From: an uncultured Bacteroidaceae bacterium
GTDB lineage: Bacteria > Bacteroidota > Bacteroidia > Bacteroidales > Bacteroidaceae
Assembly: GCA_944320955.1 (NCBI GenBank)
Contig: CALUJL010000027.1
Coordinates: forward strand, 1 to 64,000
DNA: 64,000 bases
Direction of reading: 5' to 3'
Shown piece by piece: positions 46,067 through 56,045 of this stretch. The notes under the pieces were generated by a model, which was given only the letters and a program-made list of their open reading frames with translations, had not been told where the DNA came from and made no database searches. The position numbers and the translations under genes are program-made. The number at the start of each line of letters is the position of its first letter. Within the stretch, counting starts at the first letter, position 1.

Positions 46067-47701
46067 ATGGCAACACCTCCGTTTAAGTACCAGAAGCCCT
46101 TCGAACTCGGGAAGGACGAAACCGAATATTACCTGCTCACGAAAGACTACGTCTCCGTAGGAGATTTCGAGGGGACGCCCGTCCTCAAGGTCGAAGCCGA
46201 AGGCCTCACGGCCATGGCGAATGCGGCTTTCCGCGATGTCTCCTTCCTTTTGCGCCGTTCCCATAACGAACAGGTGGCAAAGATACTCTCCGATCCCGAA
46301 GCCAGCGAGAACGACAAGTATGTAGCCCTTACCTTCTTGCGCAATGCCGAAGTGGCCAGCAAGGGAAAGCTTCCCTTCTGCCAGGATACCGGCACCGCCA
46401 TCGTCCACGGCGAGAAGGGCCAGCAAGTCTGGACCAAGGGCGGCGTCTGCGACGAAGAGGCCCTCTCCTTAGGTGTCTACAAGACTTATACGGAAGAGAA
46501 CCTGCGCTATTCGCAAAACGCCCCCCTCGACATGTATAAAGAGGTCAACACGCGCTGCAACCTGCCTGCGCAGATCGACATAGAGGCTACGGAAGGCATG
46601 GAATACCGCTTCCTTTGCATCACGAAGGGCGGCGGTTCGGCCAACAAGACCTACCTCTACCAGGAAACCAAGGCCATCCTCAACCCCGACACGCTGGTCC
46701 CTTTCCTCGTCTCCAAGATAAAAACGCTCGGCACGGCAGCCTGCCCGCCGTATCATATAGCGATTGTCATCGGCGGCACCTCGGCCGAAAAGAATTTGCT
46801 TACCGTAAAGCTCGCTTCGGCCCGCTACTATGACAGCTTGCCCACCACCGGCAACGAATACGGCCGCGCCTTCCGCGACGTGGAGCTGGAGCAAAAACTC
46901 CTCGAAGAGGCGCACAAGATAGGCCTCGGCGCACAATTCGGCGGCAAGTACCTGGCCCACGACGTGCGCGTCATCCGTCTTCCGCGCCACGGCGCCAGCT
47001 GTCCCGTGGGTTTGGGCGTGAGTTGCTCGGCCGACCGCAACATCAAGTGCAAAATCAACAAGGACGGCATCTGGATTGAGAAGCTGGACGACAATCCCGG
47101 CAGCCTCATTCCCGAAGAACTGCGCCAGGGGGGCGAAGGAAATGCCGTGCGCATCGACCTGAACCGCCCCATGGCCGAAGTCTTGAAGGAGCTCAGCAAA
47201 TATCCCGTAGCCACGCGCCTTTCGCTCAACGGCACCATCATCGTGGGCCGCGACATAGCCCACGCCAAGCTGAAAGAGCGCCTCGACCGGGGCGAAGACC
47301 TGCCGCAATACATAAAAGACCACCCCATCTACTACGCCGGCCCTGCCAAAACGCCCGCAGGCATGCCCTGCGGATCGATGGGACCCACGACGGCCGGACG
47401 GATGGACCCGTATGTGGAGCTCTTCCAGAGCCACGGGGGCAGCATGATCATGCTGGCCAAAGGAAACCGGAGCCAGGCCGTTACGGATTCGTGCAAGAAG
47501 TATGGCGGATTCTATCTGGGCTCCATCGGCGGCCCCGCTGCCATCCTGGCGCAAAACAACATCAAGAGCATCGAATGCCTGGAGTATCCCGAGCTGGGAA
47601 TGGAAGCCATCTGGAAGATAGAGGTGCAGGACTTCCCGGCATTCATCCTCGTGGACGACAAGGGCAACGACTTCTTCAAGCAGCTTCCCTCGCGCCAGTA
47701 A
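46067..47701 (+). CDS. Fumarate hydratase, class I (iron-sulfur)
   Basis: 544 residues from the ATG at 46067 ([20 protein letters not shown]). A longer in-frame reading starts before the -7 box. Class I features with cluster cysteines: [37 protein letters not shown], and the C-terminal beta domain [20 protein letters not shown]. It converts fumarate and malate, feeding the succinate-propionate branch that also uses the mutase encoded at 18.2-22.3 kb. It has its own promoter and terminator. Confidence 0.96.
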   Translation: MATPPFKYQKPFELGKDETEYYLLTKDYVSVGDFEGTPVLKVEAEGLTAMANAAFRDVSFLLRRSHNEQVAKILSDPEASENDKYVALTFLRNAEVASKGKLPFCQDTGTAIVHGEKGQQVWTKGGVCDEEALSLGVYKTYTEENLRYSQNAPLDMYKEVNTRCNLPAQIDIEATEGMEYRFLCITKGGGSANKTYLYQETKAILNPDTLVPFLVSKIKTLGTAACPPYHIAIVIGGTSAEKNLLTVKLASARYYDSLPTTGNEYGRAFRDVELEQKLLEEAHKIGLGAQFGGKYLAHDVRVIRLPRHGASCPVGLGVSCSADRNIKCKINKDGIWIEKLDDNPGSLIPEELRQGGEGNAVRIDLNRPMAEVLKELSKYPVATRLSLNGTIIVGRDIAHAKLKERLDRGEDLPQYIKDHPIYYAGPAKTPAGMPCGSMGPTTAGRMDPYVELFQSHGGSMIMLAKGNRSQAVTDSCKKYGGFYLGSIGGPAAILAQNNIKSIECLEYPELGMEAIWKIEVQDFPAFILVDDKGNDFFKQLPSRQ

Positions 47702-47770
47702 GCGCAGAGTGCTGCCGCAGGATGGAAAAGACTACGTTATACTTAGCTTAATTTCATAATCACTTGTTTG

Positions 47771-47806
47771 GGCACCCTGCTCCGTGAGGAGCGGGGTGCC
47801 TTTTCT
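47771..47806 (+). terminator. Intrinsic terminator of fumarase
   Basis: The 13-nt arms GGCACCCTGCTCC/GGAGCGGGGTGCC have one mismatch and a 4-nt loop, then TTTTCTTTT. Confidence 0.85.
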
Positions 47807-47895
47807 TTTATATATAAATGTAAGGCCGGTTTCCCGTGCCGGCAGGGCAGGCGCTGCCGGGGTGCAGCCTCTCCGGAGCGGGCGGGCGGGGGAGG

Positions 47896-48627
47896 TCAGG
47901 CAAAGAGCTCGCGCAAGACGGCGTAGGACTTCAGCTCCGGGAGCGAAGGCACGTGGAGCCGGTAGTAGCGGAGCAGCAGTTCGAGGCAGCGGCCCCGCTG
48001 CTCGCGTGAAAAGGCGAAGCGGTGCATCGTCTCGTAGCGCATGCGCAGCAGCCGGTGGAACTGCCCGGCCTCGGCGGGCTGCAGGACATCGGGGTGGAGG
48101 GGGCGTAGCAGGCAGAAAGCGCCCTCGCGCAGGTCGAAGTAACAGCCGGGGCTGTAGTCCTCGGTCAGCGGGCGGATGCCCAGAAAGAGCGTCAGGCGGA
48201 AGAGAAAGGCGATGTGGAAATTGGCCGTGCCGCGCTCCGCCTGGTCGAACCAGCGGAAGGATTCGCGCAGGAATGCAAAGAGCGGGCGGTTTTCCTCTTC
48301 CTCGGCCAGGGCGTAGTTGAGGAACTCGGCCAGGAAGAAGGCTATGCTGCTGCGCACGGGGTCGAAGGGAATCTGCCGCCAGGGCTCCGCCGCGCGTACC
48401 TCGCCGATGGGCATGAGCGGGCGCGATGCCTGGCGGCGGAGCGTCACCTCCACCGGGGCCAGCGGCTGGAGCAGGCGCACGCCCGTGCGGTTGCGCCCCT
48501 GGCGGGTGCGGGGGCTGCGGGCCACGGCGTGCACCATGCCCGCCTCTTCGGTGAAGAGGTGCACGATGAGGTTCGATTCGCCGTGGCGCGTGGTCTGGAG
48601 CACGAAGGCTTGGGTCGTGAGGAGCAT
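47896..48627 (-). CDS. recO: DNA repair protein RecO
   Basis: 243 residues from the ATG at 48627 (MLLTTQAFVLQTTRHGESNL); a 346-residue reading would translate the repeat array as an N-terminal extension. An OB-fold N-terminus with HLFTEEAGMVHAVARSPRTR and a helical C-terminal part are typical of RecO. RecO loads RecA on SSB-coated single-stranded DNA with RecR. Promoter and start are separated by a ~190-bp leader holding array H. It is divergent from tRNA-Glu and rpsT. Confidence 0.9.
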   Translation of the reverse strand: MLLTTQAFVLQTTRHGESNLIVHLFTEEAGMVHAVARSPRTRQGRNRTGVRLLQPLAPVEVTLRRQASRPLMPIGEVRAAEPWRQIPFDPVRSSIAFFLAEFLNYALAEEEENRPLFAFLRESFRWFDQAERGTANFHIAFLFRLTLFLGIRPLTEDYSPGCYFDLREGAFCLLRPLHPDVLQPAEAGQFHRLLRMRYETMHRFAFSREQRGRCLELLLRYYRLHVPSLPELKSYAVLRELFA

Positions 48628-48680
48628 GGGGAGAGGGTTTTGCGCGGCAGCCCCCGGCGGGGCGGGGGCGGGGCTTGCGG

Positions 48681-48790
48681 GCAGCGGCGCCGCCGCTTCT
48701 GCGGAAAAGCGCCTGCACTTCCGGGCGGAAGCGCTGCATCTTTTCGGGAAAAGTGCTGCCGCTTTTTTCCGCGCGCGCCGCCGCTTTCGG
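48681..48790. repeat. 22-bp phased repeat array H (4-5 units) in the recO leader
   Basis: Phase positions are 48709, 48731 and 48753, with degenerate units at 48687 and 48775. The array is between the recO -7 box and the recO ATG, so it is probably transcribed as untranslated leader. Confidence 0.8.
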
Positions 48791-48818
48791 GCGGGGGTGC
48801 TGCCGCCGGATTGCTCCT

Positions 48819-48827
48819 GCAAAGGTA
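48819..48827 (-). promoter_or_regulatory. Bacteroidota -7 box for recO
   Basis: The minus strand reads TACCTTTGC, 192 bp upstream of the recO start. Confidence 0.6.
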
Positions 48828-48921
48828 GAAATTCTCCTTTGTCCGGCCGCTTGCGGAGGGAAAAACTGATTTTTTTTGAAGAAAAACAGCCGCAAAAGTT
48901 TGGCGGATGAAGAAAAAGCCC

Positions 48922-48930
48922 TACCTTTGC
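48922..48930 (+). promoter_or_regulatory. Bacteroidota -7 box for tRNA-Glu and rpsT
   Basis: TACCTTTGC lies 20 bp upstream of the tRNA 5' end. Confidence 0.7.
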
Positions 48931-48949
48931 AGCCACAAAACGAAAAGAT

Positions 48950-49021
48950 GGCCAGTTCGTCTATCGGTTAGGACGCAAGATTTTCATTCTTGAAAGGGGG
49001 GTTCGATTCCCCCACCGGCTA
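48950..49021 (+). tRNA. tRNA-Glu (anticodon TTC)
   Basis: 72 nt with no encoded CCA. The anticodon stem CAAGA/TCTTG encloses loop TTTTCAT. The T-arm is GGGGG TTCGATT CCCCC, with a normal D-arm (GTCTATCGGTTAGGAC). The acceptor arms GGCCAGT and ACCGGCT pair except for an A-C mismatch at position 5-68 and a G-T first pair. It precedes rpsT by 41 bp and is probably in the same transcript. Confidence 0.93.
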
Positions 49022-49062
49022 CGAAAAACAAAAAACGAGTAACGAAATAAAGATTAGTCGAG

Positions 49063-49317
49063 ATGGCAAATCATAAATCCGCACTGAAAAGAATCCGCCA
49101 GGCCAAGGCCCGCAACTTGCGCAACCGCTACTACGGCAAGACGATGCGCAACGCTGTCCGCAAACTGCGCGCTACCACCAACAAGGAAGAGGCAGTAGTC
49201 CTCCTGCCGAAGGTAACGAAGATGCTGGACAAGCTGGCCAAGAAGAACGTGATCCACAAGAACAAAGCCGCAAACTTGAAGTCGAAGCTGGCTTTGTACG
49301 TGAATAAAATCGCGTAA
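49063..49317 (+). CDS. rpsT: 30S ribosomal protein S20
   Basis: 84 residues, the family length. [19 protein letters not shown] is the S20 N-terminus, followed by basic helices to [12 protein letters not shown]20 is a primary 16S rRNA binder. It lies between tRNA-Glu and, one gene on, gyrB; a strong terminator follows. Confidence 0.98.
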   Translation: MANHKSALKRIRQAKARNLRNRYYGKTMRNAVRKLRATTNKEEAVVLLPKVTKMLDKLAKKNVIHKNKAANLKSKLALYVNKIA

Positions 49318-49380
49318 GCCCGGCCCCGAGCAAGAGAAAACGGACGCGTGAGCGTCGATTCTCATATAGGTACCATATAT

Positions 49381-49425
49381 ACGAAGAAGCTGAATCTTCT
49401 GAAAGATTCGGTTTCTTCGTTTTCT
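49381..49425 (+). terminator. Intrinsic terminator of rpsT
   Basis: Arms ACGAAGAAGCTGAATCTT and AAGATTCGGTTTCTTCGT pair with only G-T or single mismatches around a 4-nt loop, then TTTTCT. It lies 63 bp after the stop. Confidence 0.85.
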
Positions 49426-49550
49426 GTATCCGCCCCTTTCCTCCCGCGGGCAGGAGCCGGGCAGCAAAGCCGCAGTGCGCCGGATCCCGCGGCGCGGCGG
49501 TCGCAGGCTTTAGGCGTGGCGCCGCGGCAGGGAAGGGCTGCCGCCCCGTG

Positions 49551-49660
49551 CGAAAAGACGTGGCGCCCCGCCCGAAAAGATGCAGCGCTTTTCCGCAGAA
49601 GCGCAGGCACTTTTTCCCTGAAGCGGCAGCGCTTTTTCTCGAAAGTGGCGGCGGTTTCCG
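49551..49660. repeat. 22-bp phased repeat array I (5 units)
   Basis: Conserved G at 49557, 49579, 49601, 49623 and 49645. It lies in the 636-bp gap between rpsT and the PCMD-like gene. The rest of that gap holds the rpsT terminator and a promoter box; I see no other feature in it. Confidence 0.85.
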
Positions 49661-49888
49661 GCTAAAGCTGTGGCGGATGGGGTAAGAAAGCCCTGCGGCG
49701 ATGTACAAATTTGTCGGTGCTCCCTTGCGCGTCTTGCACCCCCGTGCCGCGCGGGCGTCGCTCTCCGGCGGGCCGGGCGGCAGCGCTTGGGGGCGGAAGC
49801 ATGGCCGATTGGGCTGAAAAATTGTGAGAAACAGCCGAAAATCCCTTAAATTCTCTTTTCTCCTTACTCCGCTTCGTGAAAGTTGTGC

Positions 49889-49897
49889 TACCTTTGC
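49889..49897 (+). promoter_or_regulatory. Bacteroidota -7 box for the PCMD-like gene
   Basis: TACCTTTGC, 56 bp upstream of the ATG at 49954. Confidence 0.65.
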
Positions 49898-49953
49898 CCG
49901 CAATTCTCGGATAGGTAGAAAACAAAATTTTGTATATCAAAACCCAAACACAC

Positions 49954-51192
49954 ATGAAGATTTTTACGAAAAGTGCTTTGACGCTTGCCGCCGCGGCCTG
50001 CCTCTGCTCCGGCGCGCACGCACAGTATCAGCTCCCCAATGCAGGCTTCGAGGGAGAATGGCAGATGGAACAGACGAGGGGCTCGTCAGGTTATACCTCT
50101 GATGCTGCCGCCGGTTGGAATTCGTTCCTCGCGGCTCAGACTAATACCACGACGGATATGGCTTTTGGTCTCGGTGCCTTTATCAAGCCCCAGGCCGGAA
50201 CTTCCTGGCGCGCCGGGGGGCACAGCGGGGAGTACGGCATGTTGATCATATCGAAGCAGAACATGCTGGGGAGTATCTCCAACGGAAACCTCACGACCGG
50301 CCGCATCAATATGGGGACCACGCAGGCCGACGGCGAAGAGAACTACAACTTCAGCGACGTGGAGGACGGGCAATACTCCCAGACCTTTGCCGGACTGCCC
50401 GACTCCCTCGTGGTGTGGGTGAAGTTCCTGCCGCAGAATACGGCCGACTCCGCCTCCGTGCACGGCATTCTCCACAAGGAGTATAACTACAAAGAGCCGC
50501 ACGCCACGGCCGAAGAGCAGGCCCAGTACCGCATAGGCCGCGCCTATTCCGCCATCACCTACAAGGGGCGCGAGTGGCAACGCGTGATGGTTCCCTACGA
50601 ATACGACGCCGCCAACCTCGCCTACGACGGGCAGAAATACCTGCTCCTCTCGCTGACGACGAACAAGACCCCCGGCGGCGGCAGCGATGCCGACAGCCTC
50701 TTCGTGGACGACGTGCAGATGGTCTACAACTCCGCCCTGGCCTACGTGCAGGTCGGTGAGAAGCGCTACGAAGTGCCCGCAGGCGCGGCGGAGATTTCCA
50801 TCCCCGAACCCTATGCCGAGGGCGTGCAGTTTGTGGCCAACGGCGTGAGCGCCACGGTGGAAGCCGCAGGCCTCGACGGCGGGAGCGACGCATGGGCCGT
50901 GGCCGTCAAGGGCGGCGACTATGCCGAGAACCCCAAGAATGTGACGCATTATACGGTGCGCTTCGGCGCAGCCTCGGGCATTACGGACGTGAACGCCGCA
51001 CCGGCTTCCGGCATCGTGCTCCGGAACACGGACGGCGGCCTGGAGATCGAGGCCTCCCGCACTGCCGCAGTCAGCATTTACCGCATCGACGGCACGCTCG
51101 TGGGGCAGTACACCGTGCAGCAAGGCGTGCAGGCCGTCGCCCTCCCCGCAGGCTGCTACATCGTGGCCGGGCAGAAGGTAGTGGTCTGGTAA
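49954..51192 (+). CDS. Secreted PCMD-like (putative carbohydrate metabolism domain) protein with type IX-like tail
   Basis: 412 residues from the ATG at 49954. Signal peptide MKIFTKSALTLAAAACLCSG, cleaved near AHAQ. QLPNAGFEGEW, SNGNLTTGRINMG, DSLVVWVKFLPQ and a calcium-site-like SDADSLFVDDVQMVYN resemble the PCMD fold. A linker and beta domain follow (~260-345). The C-terminus ALPAGCYIVAGQKVVVW looks like a type IX sorting tail. I infer a surface glycan-binding or processing accessory. It interrupts the rpsT-gyrB neighbourhood, with its own promoter and terminator. Confidence 0.6.
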   Translation: MKIFTKSALTLAAAACLCSGAHAQYQLPNAGFEGEWQMEQTRGSSGYTSDAAAGWNSFLAAQTNTTTDMAFGLGAFIKPQAGTSWRAGGHSGEYGMLIISKQNMLGSISNGNLTTGRINMGTTQADGEENYNFSDVEDGQYSQTFAGLPDSLVVWVKFLPQNTADSASVHGILHKEYNYKEPHATAEEQAQYRIGRAYSAITYKGREWQRVMVPYEYDAANLAYDGQKYLLLSLTTNKTPGGGSDADSLFVDDVQMVYNSALAYVQVGEKRYEVPAGAAEISIPEPYAEGVQFVANGVSATVEAAGLDGGSDAWAVAVKGGDYAENPKNVTHYTVRFGAASGITDVNAAPASGIVLRNTDGGLEIEASRTAAVSIYRIDGTLVGQYTVQQGVQAVALPAGCYIVAGQKVVVW

Positions 51193-51222
51193 GCGCTGCT
51201 TATTCCCCTTTCCCCATAGTCC

Positions 51223-51270
51223 GCAGCCGGAGAGGGCTTCCCCGCGAAGCCCCTCCGGCTGCTTCTTTTC
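51223..51270 (+). terminator. Intrinsic terminator of the PCMD-like gene
   Basis: The stem GCAGCCGGAG/CTCCGGCTGC has an inner hairpin GGGCTTC/GAAGCCC and is followed by TTCTTTTC. Confidence 0.8.
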
Positions 51271-51293
51271 TGTCCCCGCGGCAGGGCTGTCCC

Positions 51294-51381
51294 GGAAAAG
51301 ATGCAGCACTTCCGGGGAAAAGATGCAGCACTTTTTCCGGAAAGCGGCAGCGCTTTCCGCCGAAAGGGGCAGCGCCCCGGG
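51294..51381. repeat. 22-bp phased repeat array J (4 units)
   Basis: Conserved G at 51300, 51322, 51344 and 51366, all GCAG-type. It sits between the PCMD-like terminator and the gyrB promoter. Confidence 0.85.
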
Positions 51382-51481
51382 CAGCGCGCGGAAGCTCCCC
51401 CCCCGGCAGGCGGCGCTGCGCTCTGCCCGGAAGCGGCGGCGCGGAGGCTTTAAACTTCGCTAACGCGGCTTGGCGGATTGA

Positions 51482-53548
<2,067 letters not shown>

Positions 53549-53565
53549 CGGCCCCCGCACCTTCG

Positions 53566-53602
53566 GCGCAGGCCGTCCGCATCCGATGGGGACGGCCTGC
53601 GC
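53566..53602 (+). terminator. GC-rich hairpin after gyrB
   Basis: Perfect 13-bp stem GCGCAGGCCGTCC with an 11-nt loop, but no T-run, so termination is uncertain. Confidence 0.4.
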
Positions 53603-53634
53603 TGCATACAGAGCCTTCCCCCTGCGCCCGGGCA

Positions 53635-53722
53635 GGAAAACGCTGCCGCTTTTGCGGAAAACATGCAGCGCTTTTTCCCGAAAGGTGCAGCGCTTTTCCC
53701 GAAAACCGGCAGGCGAAAGCCA
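53635..53722. repeat. 22-bp phased repeat array K (4 units)
   Basis: Phase positions are 53641, 53662, 53684 and 53706 (21, 22, 22 bp). One CTGC-type unit is followed by GCAG-type units, between gyrB and the MATE gene. Confidence 0.8.
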
Positions 53723-53769
53723 AACCGCGCCTGCCCGATTGTCCGAACAATGCAGAAAACAACATAGAA

Positions 53770-55128
53770 ATGAGCACAAAAGGAACACCCCTGGAGCTGG
53801 GCACCGAACCGATCGGCAAGCTGCTTTTGCGTTACGCCGGCCCCGCCATCGTGGCCATGACGGCCTCTTCTCTCTACAACATCGTCGACAGCATCTTCAT
53901 CGGCCATGGCGTCGGCCCCTTGGCCCTTGCCGCTTTGGCCCTCGCCTTCCCCCTGATGAACCTGGCCGCGGCCTTCGGTTCGCTCGTCGGCGTAGGCGCT
54001 TCCACGCTTTTGTCCGTACGTCTGGGGCAGAAGGACTACGAGAGTGCCAACATCATCTTGGGCAACGTCCTGACCCTTAACCTCATCATCGGACTTTCCT
54101 TTACCGTCGTCTGCCTCCTCCTGCTCGACCCGCTCCTCCTTTTCTTCGGGGCGAGCGCCGAAACCCTCCCCTATGCCCGCGACTTCATGCGCATCATCCT
54201 CATCGGGAATGTAGTGACGCACATGTATCTCGGCCTCAATGCCATGCTCCGCTCTGCCGGTCTTCCGCAAAAGGCCATGCAGGCCACCATCGGGACGGTG
54301 CTGTTTACCGTCGTCCTCAACCCCATTTTCATCTTCCTCCTCGGCTGGGGAATCAAGGGAAGTGCGCTGGCTACGGTCATTTCCCAAGCCATCATGCTCC
54401 TCTGGCAGTTCCGCTTTTTCATGAAGAAGGACAACTTTCTCCACTTCTCCCGTGAGAAAATGCGCCTCCGCTCCCGCCTCGTGAGGGAAACCATCAGCAT
54501 CGGCCTCGCCCCGTTCTTCATGAATACCGCAGCGTGCGTCATCGTTATCCTCATCAACCAAGGCCTTGCCCGCGGCTACGGCGCAACGGGCGACGTAGCC
54601 ATAGGCGCCTACGGAATCGTAAACCGGGTGGTTTTCATCTTTATCATGATAGTAATGGGCCTGAACCAGGGCATGCAGCCGATAGCCGGCTATAACTACG
54701 GCGCGCAGCAGTACGGGCGTTTGATCGAAGTCCTGAAGAAGACCGTCCTTTATGCCACGGCGGTTACGACCATAGGCTTCCTGCTCGGGCAGATTTTCCC
54801 CGGCGCCATCGCCTCCGTCTTCACCACCGACCGGGAGCTTATTGCCTACTCCATCGACGGAATGCGCATCGTCATGTTCTTCTTCCCCTTCGTCGGTTTC
54901 CAAATGGTGGCCTCCAATTTCTTCCAGAGCATCGGCATGGCCGGGAAAGCCATCTTCCTTTCCCTTTCCCGCCAGCTGGTATTCCTCATCCCCTGCCTGC
55001 TCGTCCTGCCTATGATAGTAGGAAAGGAAGGCATCTGGTACAGCATTCCCGTGGCCGACGGGGCGGCCATCCTCATCTCCGGCACCATGCTCTTCACGCA
55101 GCTGCGCAAGTTCAAGAAGCAGATGTAA
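53770..55128 (+). CDS. MATE-family multidrug/metabolite efflux transporter
   Basis: 452 residues from the ATG at 53770 (a longer frame would translate array K). Twelve hydrophobic helices lie in two MatE halves. The first opens ELGTEPIGKLLLRYAGPAIV and SLYNIVDSIFIGHGVGPLAL. The second includes VNRVVFIFIMIVMGLNQGMQ and IAGYNYGAQQYGR. MATE proteins expel cationic compounds using Na+ or H+ gradients; the substrate is unknown. The next gene follows after 30 bp. Confidence 0.93.
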   Translation: MSTKGTPLELGTEPIGKLLLRYAGPAIVAMTASSLYNIVDSIFIGHGVGPLALAALALAFPLMNLAAAFGSLVGVGASTLLSVRLGQKDYESANIILGNVLTLNLIIGLSFTVVCLLLLDPLLLFFGASAETLPYARDFMRIILIGNVVTHMYLGLNAMLRSAGLPQKAMQATIGTVLFTVVLNPIFIFLLGWGIKGSALATVISQAIMLLWQFRFFMKKDNFLHFSREKMRLRSRLVRETISIGLAPFFMNTAACVIVILINQGLARGYGATGDVAIGAYGIVNRVVFIFIMIVMGLNQGMQPIAGYNYGAQQYGRLIEVLKKTVLYATAVTTIGFLLGQIFPGAIASVFTTDRELIAYSIDGMRIVMFFFPFVGFQMVASNFFQSIGMAGKAIFLSLSRQLVFLIPCLLVLPMIVGKEGIWYSIPVADGAAILISGTMLFTQLRKFKKQM

Positions 55129-55158
55129 GCAGTAACAAACAGAAAACACAGCATAATT

Positions 55159-55788
55159 ATGGAAAACTTCGTGATCAATCTGGGCCGCCAGCTGGGCAGC
55201 GGCGGCCGCGAGATAGGGAAAGCGCTGGCTTCCCACTACGGAATCGCCTTCTACGACAAGGAGCTGATCAACCTGGCCGCAGAGGAAAGCGGGCTTGACG
55301 TGCGCTTCTTCAAGCAAAACGACGAGCGCAACAAGCGTTCCCTCATGGGCGGAATCTTCGGGATGCGCTTCCCCTTTACGCTCGACGGTAATCTCGGGCA
55401 CGGAACCCCCTTGGACGGCGACCATCTCTTCAAGGTCCAGAGCGACGTCATCCGCAAGGCCGCCGGGCGAGGCTCGGGACTTTTCGTGGGCCGCTGCGCC
55501 GACTATGTCCTGCGCGACCATCCCCGCGCCGTAAGCATCTTCATCTCTGCCCACAAGGCCGACCGCTTGCAGCGGATTGCGCGGCAGTACGGCATCACCG
55601 ACCTGCAGCAAGCCGAAAACCTCATGCTCAAGGCCGACCGCAAGCGCTCGGAGTATTACAATTTCTACAGCCTCAAAGTCTGGGGCGCGGCAGCGTCCTA
55701 CGACCTCTGCATCAACTCTTCCGTCCTCGGCGTGGAGCGTACGGTGCAGTACCTCTGCTCCTTCATCGACCAGCGCTTCGGCTTCTGA
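55159..55788 (+). CDS. Cytidylate kinase-like family protein
   Basis: 209 residues. The P-loop-like start NLGRQLGSGGREIGKALASH is followed by IAFYDKELINLAAEESGL and GLFVGRCADYVLRDHPRAVS, the pattern of the AAA-type cytidylate-kinase-like family widespread in Bacteroidales and Firmicutes. The biochemical substrate is not firmly established and it is distinct from the essential cmk. It lies 30 bp after the MATE gene, so the two are likely co-transcribed. Confidence 0.85.
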   Translation: MENFVINLGRQLGSGGREIGKALASHYGIAFYDKELINLAAEESGLDVRFFKQNDERNKRSLMGGIFGMRFPFTLDGNLGHGTPLDGDHLFKVQSDVIRKAAGRGSGLFVGRCADYVLRDHPRAVSIFISAHKADRLQRIARQYGITDLQQAENLMLKADRKRSEYYNFYSLKVWGAAASYDLCINSSVLGVERTVQYLCSFIDQRFGF

Positions 55789-55810
55789 CCCCCGCCTGCG
55801 GCGCGGGCGG

Positions 55811-55898
55811 GGAAGAGCGGCAGCGCTTCCGGGAGAAACATGCGGCGCTTTTTCGGAAAAGATGCAGCACTTTCCGCAAAAAGTGCTGCATCTTTTTT
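55811..55898. repeat. 22-bp phased repeat array L (4 units), last two forming a terminator
   Basis: Phase positions 55817, 55839, 55861 and 55883. Units 3 and 4 are reverse complements. They form a 17-bp perfect stem (55857-55873 with 55880-55896), a 6-nt loop and T-runs on both strands, suited to ending both the kinase-like gene and the LRR gene. Confidence 0.88.
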
Positions 55899-56045
55899 CT
55901 TCCTCCCGCAGGGATGTCTGCCCCGCGGTGCAAGCCCCGCTGCCGTGCGGTGCGGCGGGATAGCGGGGCTACGGCTCGGCTTTGGCCCGCTTCTCGCGGC
56001 CCACGATGTAGACCCCCGCGGGCAATCCCTCCAGAGCCTCGGCGC
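55831..56045. repeat. 3' module, copy 1 (LRR gene end plus terminator)
   Basis: Nearly identical to 57781-57994 (offset 1950, one 1-bp indel and a few substitutions). It covers the last ~77 bp of the LRR coding region, a GC-rich hairpin (AGCCCCGC/GCGGGGCT) and repeat units 2-4 of array L. Confidence 0.9.

Noticed and set aside
47896-48936. 346-residue reading of RecO with a long N-terminal extension
   Set aside because: The extra ~103 residues are mostly translated repeat array and promoter sequence, and RecO normally begins at the MLLTTQAF position (48627).
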